NCBI GenBank assembly: GCA_031292485.1
Contig: JARLHA010000030.1
Span: forward strand, 1 to 38,301
From: Mucilaginibacter sp.
GTDB lineage: Bacteria; Bacteroidota; Bacteroidia; Sphingobacteriales; Sphingobacteriaceae
Direction of reading: 5' to 3'
Length of the DNA: 38,301 nt
Position numbers and translations under genes: made by a program. The notes under the pieces are model-generated. The model ran no database searches, was not told the DNA's origin, and worked only from the letters and a program-made list of their open reading frames with translations. This document shows positions 7,708 through 15,339 of this stretch, piece by piece. The stretch's first letter is position 1, and every line of letters starts with the position of its first letter.

Positions 7708-8529
7708 TCAAACAGCAACCGCTGCCTTTATATGTGGCCATGGATCATAGTTCTCCAAAGTGAAATCTTCAAACGTAAAGGCAAAAATATCTTTCACCTC
7801 CGGGTTTATCTTCATGGTGGGTAATGCCCTCGGTTCGCGGCTTAGTTGAAGCGTTGCCTGTTCCAGATGGTTGTTGTAGATATGGGCATCGCCGAAAGTA
7901 TGCACAAAGTCGCCGTAATCCAGGTCGCATACCTGCGCCACCATCATGGTAAGCAACGCATACGAGGCAATGTTGAAGGGCACCCCTAAAAATATATCCG
8001 CGCTGCGCTGGTAAAGCTGGCATGATAACTTTCCCCTTGTTTCTCCTTTAAGCGTGTTAGTCGGCTCCACATAAAACTGGAACAGGCTGTGGCAGGGAGG
8101 CAAAGCCATCTGGTTAACATCCGCCACGTTCCAGGCGGATACCATCATCCTGCGTGAATCGGGGTTGGTTTTGATCTGGTTCACTACCTGGCTGATCTGG
8201 TCGATATGTCCGCCGTCCGGTTTTGGCCACGAGCGCCACTGGTAGCCGTAAACGGGCCCCAGGTTGCCGTCAGCGTCCGCCCACTCGTCCCAGATGCGTA
8301 CGCCGTTATCTTTTAAATATTTGATATTGGTATCGCCGCTTAAAAACCATATCAGCTCATGAATAATGGATTTAAGGTGCAGTTTTTTGGTGGTCACCAT
8401 CGGGAAGCCTTCCTGCAGGTTAAAACGCATCTGGTAGCCAAAAACACTTAAGGTGCCGGTTCCGGTACGGTCATGCTTTTGAGCGCCGTTCTGCATTACA
8501 TGGCTCATCAGATCGAGGTATTGCTTCAT
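7708..8529 (-). CDS. thyA: Thymidylate synthase ThyA
   Basis: This enzyme methylates dUMP to dTMP using methylenetetrahydrofolate, releasing the dihydrofolate that FolA recycles. The 273-residue protein shows [17 protein letters not shown] near the N-terminus, WDEWAD, GYQWRSW, the catalytic Cys146 in [12 protein letters not shown] (the same number as in E. coli), and the dUMP-binding [19 protein letters not shown] and [10 protein letters not shown]. It is the first gene of a minus-strand operon with an antitoxin, doc and folA. Its divergent upstream neighbour is ispE, and a GTCATTA word array lies just 5' of its start. The ending [10 protein letters not shown] is normal for the family. Confidence 0.98.
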   Translation of the reverse strand: MKQYLDLMSHVMQNGAQKHDRTGTGTLSVFGYQMRFNLQEGFPMVTTKKLHLKSIIHELIWFLSGDTNIKYLKDNGVRIWDEWADADGNLGPVYGYQWRSWPKPDGGHIDQISQVVNQIKTNPDSRRMMVSAWNVADVNQMALPPCHSLFQFYVEPTNTLKGETRGKLSCQLYQRSADIFLGVPFNIASYALLTMMVAQVCDLDYGDFVHTFGDAHIYNNHLEQATLQLSREPRALPTMKINPEVKDIFAFTFEDFTLENYDPWPHIKAAVAV

Positions 8530-8542
8530 TGGTTGATTAATT

Positions 8543-8575
8543 GAGTCATTAGGTCATTAAGTCATCAAGTCATTT
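8543..8575. repeat. GTCATTA word array upstream of thyA
   Basis: Four near-tandem copies of GTCATTA/GTCATCA lie 14-46 nt 5' of the thyA start. It is the same word found at the stop codons near 21.23-21.30 kb. No gene was found in the rest of the 326-nt thyA-ispE gap (8530-8855) besides the repeat at 8755-8816 and the -7 box at 8842. Confidence 0.6.
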
Positions 8576-8754
8576 TTGGTAAGTTGTCTAAATTACAACC
8601 CTCCCAACCTTTACAACATTTTCAACCTAAAAATAAATACAAATAAAAATAAACTAATGCTGGTATCCTACCGATGTGCAAAAATAGGGGACATGTTGAT
8701 CGTTTTAACCGTGATAAATCTTTGAACGGCGGCAACGCAGGGGGTAACACCCGT

Positions 8755-8816
8755 CCTTGTGGTTGCCCAATCAACAACCAGATATAACCTATGAGGGCGA
8801 CCACAAGGGATCGCCC
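8755..8816. repeat. GTAGGGGCGA-type inverted repeat element
   Basis: CCTTGTGGTTGCCC (8755-8768) pairs 13 of 14 with GGGCGACCACAAGG (8795-8808). The right arm alone also forms a smaller hairpin, with GGGCGA pairing TCGCCC at 8795-8816, flanked by CCTACG. The word GGGCGACCACAAGGGATCGC is, from memory, a recurrent intergenic repeat in Bacteroidota and other genomes, resembling a MITE or REP element. It lies in the divergent thyA/ispE promoter region. Confidence 0.65.
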
Positions 8817-8841
8817 CTACGGAAATTAACAAATTGGTTGC

Positions 8842-8849
8842 TACCTTTG
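8842..8849 (+). promoter_or_regulatory. Bacteroidota -7 box for ispE
   Basis: TACCTTTG matches TAnnTTTG and lies 6 nt upstream of the ispE ATG, so transcription would start at or next to the start codon (leaderless or nearly so). No clear -33 TTTG is found at the usual spacing. Confidence 0.5.
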
Positions 8850-8855
8850 CAATGC

Positions 8856-9665
8856 ATGATATCATTCCCCAACGCAAAAATCAATATCGGTCTTAACGTA
8901 ACAGAACGCAGGCCTGATGGTTACCACAACCTGGAAACCATTTTCTATCCCATTAAAATAAATGACGCGCTTGAAATTATTAAGGCTGATGAATTGAGTT
9001 TTGAGTCAACAGGCCTCGGAATACCCGGAAGGATGGAAGATAACCTTTGCATAAAGGGCTATCATCTACTTAAAAAAGATTTCGACCTGCCGCCGGTAAA
9101 AATTCATTTGCACAAGCACATCCCCATTGGCGCAGGGCTCGGAGGAGGTTCTGCAGATGCTGCTTTTTTTATCAGATTGCTCAATGAGTATTTCAACCTT
9201 GGTTTAAATGATGACGGGATGATAGCCTACGCCAGGCAATTGGGCGCCGATTGTGCCTTTTTTATCAAAAACAAACCCGTATTCGCTTTTGATAAGGGCG
9301 ATGAATTTGAACCTATCAAACTCGACCTGTCCGCCTATAAAATTGCGCTGGTAATGCCGCCGGTTCACGTGTCAACCGGCGAGGCCTACGGCGGTGTAAA
9401 GCCTTCTCCGGTTAAAACGTCGTTAATGGAGCTGATCCAGCTGCCGCTGACCGAATGGAAAAACCATATCAAAAACGACTTTGAACTTTCTGTGTTTAAA
9501 AACCACCCGGTCATCCGGGGGGTGAAAGCAACCCTGTACGAAGCCGGTGCCATCTATGCCAGCATGAGCGGGAGCGGGGCTTCGGTTTTCGGGATATTTG
9601 CTGAGACACCGGATTTGAAAATTTCGGATTTCGGAATTTCGATTTCGGATTTGTTTTTTTTGTAG
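8856..9665 (+). CDS. ispE: 4-diphosphocytidyl-2-C-methyl-D-erythritol kinase IspE
   Basis: This GHMP-family kinase phosphorylates CDP-methylerythritol with ATP in the MEP isoprenoid pathway. The 269-residue protein begins MISFPNAKINIGLNVTERRPDGYHNLETIF, contains the ATP-binding glycine loop PIGAGLGGGSADAAFF, and has the C-terminal GHMP motif YASMSGSGASVFGIF. ATG 8856 is chosen because the open frame upstream (from 8757) is encoded by a repeat element and is unlike the family. The last 14 or so residues (KISDFGISISDLFFL) are encoded by the TTTCGG word array, so the native C-terminus appears replaced or extended by repeat DNA. The next gene is convergent and its stop codon carries the same word inverted. 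IspD lies 8 kb away. Confidence 0.96.
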   Translation: MISFPNAKINIGLNVTERRPDGYHNLETIFYPIKINDALEIIKADELSFESTGLGIPGRMEDNLCIKGYHLLKKDFDLPPVKIHLHKHIPIGAGLGGGSADAAFFIRLLNEYFNLGLNDDGMIAYARQLGADCAFFIKNKPVFAFDKGDEFEPIKLDLSAYKIALVMPPVHVSTGEAYGGVKPSPVKTSLMELIQLPLTEWKNHIKNDFELSVFKNHPVIRGVKATLYEAGAIYASMSGSGASVFGIFAETPDLKISDFGISISDLFFL

Positions 9666-9789
9666 GGATTCGGATTTAAGAATTTGGGAATTTAGAAGTT
9701 CGATTTCCGATTCAATTTCTTATTCCGCATTTGACATTCCGAAATCCCATTAAAAAATTCCGAAATCGAAATTCCGAAATCCAAAATCA
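9611..9789. repeat. Inverted TTTCGG word arrays between convergent genes
   Basis: The left array 9626-9652 (core GGATTTCGGAATTTCGATTT) and right array 9756-9782 are inverted 27-nt copies matching at 26 positions, separated by 103 nt that contain further degenerate copies. The left array is inside the ispE reading frame. The right one abuts the stop codon of the dehydrogenase gene (9789-9787). In RNA from either strand it could fold into a long stem, and on the left it is followed by TTTGTTTTTTTT. Confidence 0.85.
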
Positions 9790-10671
9790 CACCCCTGCAT
9801 CTTCGCAAACCCCGCGTCCTACACCCTCTACCCAATCTGTTTCGCCCCAGCCTTTGGCTACGGCGCTCAATAAGCGGTTGTGTACGGTGTTTACAACCGG
9901 CATGGGGGTTTCTGTTTGCTGCGATAATTTAAATGCCAGGCGTGCGTCCTTGAGGCCTAATTTCGACTTGAAGCCGACCGGTTCATATTGTTTGTTCGCA
10001 ATGAGCCTTCCGTAGTTTTGAAAGATGGGAGCATTGAACAAGGTCGACCCAAAAAACTCTGCCACCTTTAAACGGTCCACGCCGCTTTTTTCTGCCAGGG
10101 TATAAGCCTCTGCCATCATTTCCATTGATGCCATGATCATAAAATTACCGGCGATCTTTACTACGTTTGCGGCTGCCCCTTCGCCAAAATCAACAATGCC
10201 CTGGCCCAAGTTTTCCAGCACCGGTTTCGCCAGGTCTTTTGCGTGCTGGTCACCAGAAACACAGATCCATAATTTCTTAGCGGCTGCTGCTTCTGGCCTG
10301 CCAAATACAGGTGACGCCAGGTAGCTGCTTCCGGCTGCTTTGTGAGCATCTGAAAGTAGCTGCGCCGTGTCCGGCGAGATGGTGCTCATCGAAATATGAA
10401 CCCCGCCTTTTTGTAATTTTTCAAGGATACCGCTTTTGCCCAAAACAGTTTCTTTTAACACCTCGTCTTCTGATAGCATGGTGATCACAATTGACGCGCC
10501 ATCGGCAGCACCGGCAGGGGAGTTGCACATGGTAATTGCCCCTTCGCCCAACTCATCAATTTTTGATAAGGTGCGGTTGTAAACCTGTAAATGATAGCCT
10601 GCATCCAGCAGGTTTTTAGCCATTGGGGTACCCATATGCCCCAGGCCTATAAATCCAATTTTTGTACCCAT
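9787..10671 (-). CDS. NAD(P)-dependent beta-hydroxyacid dehydrogenase (3-hydroxyisobutyrate dehydrogenase family)
   Basis: The 294-residue protein has the N-terminal Rossmann motif IGFIGLGHMGTPMAKNLLDAGY with NRT after the second strand, which favours NADP over NAD. The substrate segment is VHISMSTISPDTA, the catalytic lysine is in AANVVKIAGNFMI, and the C-terminal helical domain contains FKSKLGLKDARLAF. Family members oxidise 3-hydroxyisobutyrate, tartronate semialdehyde or succinic semialdehyde. The GFKSKLGLKD region resembles the GLYR1/succinic-semialdehyde-reductase branch, so the exact substrate is open. It starts 5 nt after the LapA-like gene, implying one transcript. The stop TGA merges with an inverted TTTCGG word array shared with the convergent ispE. 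Confidence 0.88.
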   Translation of the reverse strand: MGTKIGFIGLGHMGTPMAKNLLDAGYHLQVYNRTLSKIDELGEGAITMCNSPAGAADGASIVITMLSEDEVLKETVLGKSGILEKLQKGGVHISMSTISPDTAQLLSDAHKAAGSSYLASPVFGRPEAAAAKKLWICVSGDQHAKDLAKPVLENLGQGIVDFGEGAAANVVKIAGNFMIMASMEMMAEAYTLAEKSGVDRLKVAEFFGSTLFNAPIFQNYGRLIANKQYEPVGFKSKLGLKDARLAFKLSQQTETPMPVVNTVHNRLLSAVAKGWGETDWVEGVGRGVCEDAGV

Positions 10672-10676
10672 TTGTG

Positions 10677-10955
10677 TTAGTTAATGTATTCCCTGTCTTC
10701 CTTGCTTAGTGTACCAGGTTCGTCGTCATCAGGATCATGGCTGCCCATGGTGTCACCCAGGCGGATCACCTTTTTAGGGCGCCCAACCAGCCATCCCAAA
10801 ATAAACGCTACCACTGCCACAAGCAGCATTACACTTAGCTTTGAAACGTGGATTTTGAAAAATAAAATCTTGAACCAAACCTCGTCCGTATTTTGCATTA
10901 TCACTATGGTAAGCAAAACGGCGATCAGGATAATAACGATTGTTTTAATGCGCAT
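10677..10955 (-). CDS. LapA/DUF1049 family membrane protein
   Basis: This 92-residue protein has two membrane segments, IKTIVIILIAVLLTIVIMQN and LSVMLLVAVVAFILGWLVG, joined by a short loop containing EVWFKILFFKIHVS. A basic stretch GRPKKVIR and an acidic tail HDPDDDEPGTLSKED follow. The Q-N-x-x-x-V motif after the first segment and the FxLGWLxGRP ending of the second are characteristic of the LapA (lipopolysaccharide assembly protein A) domain family. Its role outside enterobacteria is not established, although it is linked to envelope lipid homeostasis. It is the first gene of a pair with the dehydrogenase 5 nt downstream. A 0.94 kb apparently gene-free stretch precedes it. Confidence 0.85.
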   Translation of the reverse strand: MRIKTIVIILIAVLLTIVIMQNTDEVWFKILFFKIHVSKLSVMLLVAVVAFILGWLVGRPKKVIRLGDTMGSHDPDDDEPGTLSKEDREYIN

Positions 10956-11896
10956 GGTATTTCGGTTTTACATTTAGTACAATATCCGTTTTTTATGCGA
11001 CGAATAAAAATGCATTTCAGGCAGTGTCATTTTTTATTTGAAAATTGACCCGGAAAGGGTTGGCGTTTGACGCGGCTGGATGTGGCGCAACGCGGGGGCA
11101 TTAAAAGCACCTTTACTATCCGGGATTATTGCCGGCGGTTCTCTGTTCAATTTTTGTGTTCATCATTCCATTACCTCAACTCCGGGTTGCGGTTTAATTT
11201 TTATTCAATTATTTCACGGGGCAGGAGTGGGGAAGACGGGGGGACTGAGACTCGTTTCTGCCGTGCTCAGGAAGGTTGTTTTTTTCGTCAAAAAAGTATT
11301 TTGTATACGATCCCCCGCAAAATTTTTAATTCCCAATTTTTCCGGAATAAAGCATATCAATACACTTTGCCGGTCGGATTTCCAAAAATTGCCAGCTATA
11401 AATTAATGCTTAATATAATTTAATTTATATAATTGATAAATAGATACTTAAAATATAAATTTACGTTAAATACGTCACTTTGCCAAAAAAATTAGCATTT
11501 TATAATTTAAATAATTTTGTATTATTAAATTATTACTTTCTATAAAGTTTTTAATAATTTGATTTATAAATAGTTGAGAAATTTATTTAATCATAGATAA
11601 AAGCTGGAAACAGTGAAATTTGTCATGATATTTTGCCAAAAAAACCCATGACTAGTATTTTTTTAATTACTGCGTTTGTTACACTTAGCCCGGCTGATAA
11701 AAAGCCCCTGAATTGGAGGGTTTTTGCGATGGGAATGATGGAGTATGGTTGAAAGTTAAAGTTCGTTACGGGGCTTTAAAATGCCTTGATTTGACGTGGC
11801 ACCCTGCCCTACCCCGGGAAGAAATACCGGAGGAGCGTTGGAAATGCAATGCGGTGGGTAATTGTAACTGCGCTGGTATAGCGGCTAATCTAACGG
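10956..11896. other. 0.94 kb intergenic stretch without recognised gene
   Basis: I find no family-like reading frame here. Two overlapping plus-strand frames (11067-11423 and 11080-11406) exist but have no recognisable motifs or upstream signal. About 11400-11690 is very AT-rich with A/T runs, and 11760-11890 is GC-richer. A weak hairpin sits at 11699. The stretch separates the lapA-like promoter from the end of the eamA operon and could host a regulatory RNA or a decayed gene. Confidence 0.6.
11699..11727 (-). terminator. Possible weak terminator, eamA side
   Basis: Read on the minus strand, CAAAAACCCT and AGGGGCTTTTT pair with a small bulge and end in a T5 run. It is 170 nt beyond the eamA stop, which makes the assignment uncertain. 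Confidence 0.35.
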
Positions 11897-12814
11897 TTAT
11901 GCCTTCGCTATCCTGCGCTGCCTCCGCTTGTTGAGTTGCTTCTGGGTTACCGGGTACAGCAGTATCGTTGATAAAATAATGACCGCCCCGGCCCAAAAAC
12001 CGGCGGTCATTTTGTTCAGATCGCCAAAGAAAAAGAAGGCGATCAGGATGCCGTAAACCGGTTCAAGGTTGGTGATGAGCGCTACCCTGAAAGCCGAAAG
12101 GTCGCGCATTACATATACCCCGGCAACATAGGCAAGGGAGGTGCAGATGGTGCCCAGCAAAAACAAGTAGCCTATATCGGCAGTATCCGGAACCATTGTT
12201 TGGTTGAAACCCGAGGAAGCAAACAGGTAAATAGTGATCCATAAAAAGGCGCCCGATAGTTCGTAAAAGGCGATCACCGGGGCCTGGTGTTGCTTCACCA
12301 GTTTGGAGTTGATGATGGCAAAAAGGCTTGCAAATACCGCACTTAATAAACCAGCTATGATGCCATTAGTGTAATGAGTTTCAAATTTAAAGATCAGGAT
12401 GATGCCGGTAATGATCAAAACTCCCGCTAATATCTCGAGCCTGGAGATTCTCTTTTTGTTGATGACCGGCTCAAAAATAGCAGTGAATAAAGTGATGGAT
12501 GACAGGCAAACCAGCGTTACCGCAACGGTAGATAATTTGATGGATGCGAAGAATAATATCCAGTGCGCACCCACCAGCGCACCATTGGTAACAAACTTTA
12601 ACAAGGTAATTTTACTCACCCGGAAGTCCTTTTTTACGGCGATAAAATAAAGCAATAATGATACCGATGCAATGAGTACCCGGTACCAAACAAGGCCCGT
12701 AGCGGGTATGGTAATGAGCTTGCCAAGGGTGCCTGTAAAACCCCAGATGATCACCGTTCCGTGCAGTAATAAAAGGTTTTTATTTACCGTTTTTGAGGTA
12801 CCTTCCGGTTCCAT
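11897..12814 (-). CDS. EamA/DMT-family transporter
   Basis: This 305-residue inner-membrane protein has about ten hydrophobic segments arranged as two EamA repeats. The first starts LLLLHGTVIIWGFTGTLGKL and carries the loop W-Y-R (GLVWYRVLIAS). The second starts IIAGLLSAVFASLFAIINSKL and ends with ALITNLEPVYGILIAFFFFGD, a diagnostic EamA motif. Family members export amino acids, nucleotides or other small metabolites; the substrate here cannot be told. The tail RRQRRIAK is basic, so it is probably cytoplasmic. The start ATG shares one base with the stop of the LptF/G-type gene (TAATG), so it is the last gene of the tgt-lptF/G-eamA operon. Confidence 0.9.
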   Translation of the reverse strand: MEPEGTSKTVNKNLLLLHGTVIIWGFTGTLGKLITIPATGLVWYRVLIASVSLLLYFIAVKKDFRVSKITLLKFVTNGALVGAHWILFFASIKLSTVAVTLVCLSSITLFTAIFEPVINKKRISRLEILAGVLIITGIILIFKFETHYTNGIIAGLLSAVFASLFAIINSKLVKQHQAPVIAFYELSGAFLWITIYLFASSGFNQTMVPDTADIGYLFLLGTICTSLAYVAGVYVMRDLSAFRVALITNLEPVYGILIAFFFFGDLNKMTAGFWAGAVIILSTILLYPVTQKQLNKRRQRRIAKA

Positions 12815-13920
12815 TATTTGGGTGCTTGTTTAAGTAAATATAAGCCAACCAGGCCGAAAATCCCATTCGGAATACATACTGCAATGATGGCTGGCATGTC
12901 GCCTTTAACAGCAAATACGAAGGCAAAGCGATCTACCACGATATAGGTAAAACAAAGGAAAATTCCTATCCCGAGGGGCAGTCCTATCCCTCCGCGCACC
13001 TTTCGGGAGGAGATGGAAACGGCAATTAAAGTGAGTACAAAAGCCGAAAACGGATACACAAAACGCTGGTCATAATCATACCGCATTTCTTTAATTGCTC
13101 CTGTTCCCCGTATCTTTTCTTTGGTGATATTCTTGCTCAGATCGCCGGTCGACATGGCAGTAAACTGGTTATCGTACTGAATAAAATCCGTTGGGCGCAT
13201 ATCTAAAACGGTGTCAATTTTTTTGGTTGTGCCATCAACCCACTTCTCTTTCAGCCCGTTGATATACCTGATGGTATAACCTGAAATGGTCCATTTTCGT
13301 TTCAATGAATCATATACAACCGTATTGGCAACCAGCTTTTCCTTTAAATTATCGCCGTCAAATTTCTCCAAAACAAACTGGTAGCCGGTGTGAATACTAT
13401 TATCGTACGATTGCACGTATACATAGGTGTGTTTATCCAATTGGATATGCACTTCGCTTTTGGTAGGATCATCTGCGTTGAATGAATGCGAGTTTTCGAA
13501 TGAAATCTTCAGCTTGTTGGTATAGGGGATCAGGAAAATATTAGCCAGGAATGATACGGTAAAGATCAATCCCGCACAAATAAAATAGGGCCTTAAAAAA
13601 CGGTTGAAACTTACCTTTCCACTCAAAATCGGCACTATTTCGGTTTGATTGGCCATTTTGGAAGTGAAATATATTACCGCTAAAAAGTTAATGAGCGGCG
13701 ACAGGAAATTAAGGTAAAAGGGGATGAAACCTGCATAATATTTAAACACTATATCATGCAGGGATGAATGGTATTTGAGGAAGTTATCCAGGTGTTCTGA
13801 TACGTCAAAAATTACCATTACCACCAGGAAGATGCCCAGCGTAAATACAAAAGTGCCCAGGTATTTTTTGATGATATACCTGTCAATTACCTTTAAATGC
13901 CTGTACAAAAATGCCTTCAT
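12814..13920 (-). CDS. LptF/LptG (YjgP/YjgQ) family lipopolysaccharide export permease
   Basis: The 368-residue permease should be part of the LptB2FG complex that extracts lipopolysaccharide from the inner membrane. It begins IDRYIIKKYLGTFVFTLGIF, a hallmark of the family, has three membrane segments up to residue about 120, then a periplasmic beta-jellyroll-like domain (about 130-270). Three C-terminal segments follow, from PFSAFVLTLIAVSISSRKVRGGIGLPLGIGIFL onward. LptF and LptG cannot be separated by eye. It starts immediately after the tgt stop and ends overlapping the EamA gene by one base, so translation is probably coupled along the operon. No partner LptF/G or LptB is in the window. 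Confidence 0.92.
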   Translation of the reverse strand: MKAFLYRHLKVIDRYIIKKYLGTFVFTLGIFLVVMVIFDVSEHLDNFLKYHSSLHDIVFKYYAGFIPFYLNFLSPLINFLAVIYFTSKMANQTEIVPILSGKVSFNRFLRPYFICAGLIFTVSFLANIFLIPYTNKLKISFENSHSFNADDPTKSEVHIQLDKHTYVYVQSYDNSIHTGYQFVLEKFDGDNLKEKLVANTVVYDSLKRKWTISGYTIRYINGLKEKWVDGTTKKIDTVLDMRPTDFIQYDNQFTAMSTGDLSKNITKEKIRGTGAIKEMRYDYDQRFVYPFSAFVLTLIAVSISSRKVRGGIGLPLGIGIFLCFTYIVVDRFAFVFAVKGDMPAIIAVCIPNGIFGLVGLYLLKQAPK

Positions 13921-15051
13921 TTATAGTCGTTGCCCGAGGCGGTTTACCATGATATTTTTCCAGTTATAAAACTCGCCTGCGATGATCTTTTTTCGTGCTT
14001 CGGTTACCAGCCATAAATAAAAATGGAGGTTGTGCAATGTAGCTATTTGTGCGCCCAACATCTCGCCCGAATGAATTAAATGGCGTAAATACGATTTTGA
14101 ATAAGCCGTGTCAGCAAACAGGTGGCTATCTTCTTCAATGGCCGAAAAATCGTTCTTCCACTTTTCATTTTTGATATTGATGATGCCGTTTTTGGTAAAA
14201 AGCATACCGTTACGCGCGTTGCGCGTCGGCATAACACAATCAAACATGTCTATTCCCAAGGCTATATTTTCCAATATGTTAACGGGTGTTCCAACGCCCA
14301 TTAGATAACGTGGTTTTTGCTCCGGTAATATATTGCATACAATTTCTGTCATCGCATACATCTCTTCTGCCGGTTCGCCAACGGATAAGCCGCCTATGGC
14401 ATTGCCCTCGCGGTCCATTGAAGCGATAAATTCGGCTGAGCGCACACGCAGATCTTTATACACAGATCCCTGTACAATAGGGAACAACGTTTGGCTGTAA
14501 CCATACTTAGGTTCGGTGCTGTCGAAACGGTCGCAGCAGCGTTTCAGCCAGCGGTGCGTCATCTCGATAGACCGTTTGGCGTAGTTATATTCGCAGGGGT
14601 AGGGTGTACATTCGTCAAAGGCCATAATGATATCGGCACCGATGATTCGCTGGATATCCATCACATTTTCAGGGGTAAACAGGTGCTTCGACCCATCAAT
14701 ATGCGAGCGGAAGGTGACACCTTCCTCCTTAATTTTACGCACTTCAGTCAACGAATACACCTGGTAGCCGCCGCTGTCGGTTAAAATTGGCTTATCCCAG
14801 CCGTTAAATTTATGCAGACCGCCGGCTTTTTCAAGCGTATCCAGTCCGGGCCTTAAATATAAATGATAGGTATTACCTAAGATGATTTGCGCCTTAATAT
14901 CATCCCGTAATTCGCGCTGGTGAACAGCTTTTACCGTGCCTGCTGTACCAACGGGCATAAATATAGGCGTTTGTATGGTGCCGTGATCAGTGATGAGTTC
15001 ACCTGCCCGGGCTTTTGAATGCGGATCCTGTGCTGTTAAGTTAAATTTCAT
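13921..15051 (-). CDS. tgt: tRNA-guanine transglycosylase Tgt
   Basis: The 376-residue TIM-barrel enzyme exchanges guanine-34 of GUN-anticodon tRNAs for preQ1 in queuosine synthesis; QueA, encoded at 18.7-19.7 kb, acts next. Catalytic motifs are present: DSGGYQVYSL with the general-base Asp, GADIIMAFDECTPYP, GGLSVGEPAEEMY, and MFDCVMPTRNARNG with the nucleophile Asp. The canonical zinc motif CxCxxC before YLRHL is missing; the equivalent segment reads EDSHLFADTAYSKSYLRHL with no cysteines. I recall the same absence in Bacteroides Tgt, so it is likely a lineage trait rather than a defect. It is first in an operon with an LptF/G permease and an EamA transporter. Confidence 0.96.
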   Translation of the reverse strand: MKFNLTAQDPHSKARAGELITDHGTIQTPIFMPVGTAGTVKAVHQRELRDDIKAQIILGNTYHLYLRPGLDTLEKAGGLHKFNGWDKPILTDSGGYQVYSLTEVRKIKEEGVTFRSHIDGSKHLFTPENVMDIQRIIGADIIMAFDECTPYPCEYNYAKRSIEMTHRWLKRCCDRFDSTEPKYGYSQTLFPIVQGSVYKDLRVRSAEFIASMDREGNAIGGLSVGEPAEEMYAMTEIVCNILPEQKPRYLMGVGTPVNILENIALGIDMFDCVMPTRNARNGMLFTKNGIINIKNEKWKNDFSAIEEDSHLFADTAYSKSYLRHLIHSGEMLGAQIATLHNLHFYLWLVTEARKKIIAGEFYNWKNIMVNRLGQRL

Positions 15052-15062
15052 TATTAAGGATG

Positions 15063-15070
15063 CAAAGGTA
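15063..15070 (-). promoter_or_regulatory. Bacteroidota -7 box for tgt operon
   Basis: On the minus strand TACCTTTG (TAnnTTTG) ends 11 nt before the tgt ATG, implying a very short or absent leader. No -33 TTTG is evident at normal spacing. The remaining tgt-chitinase gap (15071-15305) shows no gene. Confidence 0.5.
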
Positions 15071-15305
15071 TTATTTTGATTGCACTGATTGTAAAAAGAT
15101 TACATTGATTGCTATACAGCAGTGTAAACAGGGAATTGGCCTGGCAAAAGATTGGAAGGCGGTACGGAAAAGGCCGGATAGATTATTATTTTGAGCTAAT
15201 GAGGGTGTTTTGGGGCTTGGAAGCCGAAATCATAAGTAAAGGAAGACCAGAGGATTAAGAAAACGCATCCGTGTAACCGGAATCAGGACGGCGTCAGTTT
15301 TATAT

Positions 15306-15339
15306 AATTCCGAAATCGTAATTCCGAAATCCGAAATCA
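15306..15339. repeat. TTTCGG word array at the GH19 stop codon
   Basis: Read on the minus strand, the stop TGA (15339-15337) opens directly into TTTCGGATTTCGGAATTACG followed by another ATTTCGGAATT. It is the same word family as at 9.6 kb, in the same orientation relative to the gene it follows. Confidence 0.75.

Noticed and set aside
11067..11423. Two overlapping plus-strand frames (11067-11423, 11080-11406)
   Set aside because: No recognisable domain, signal or promoter, and composition like non-coding DNA. Kept only as a question in the intergenic finding.
11713..11934. 73-codon plus-strand frame
   Set aside because: Overlaps the eamA 3' end and has no family features.
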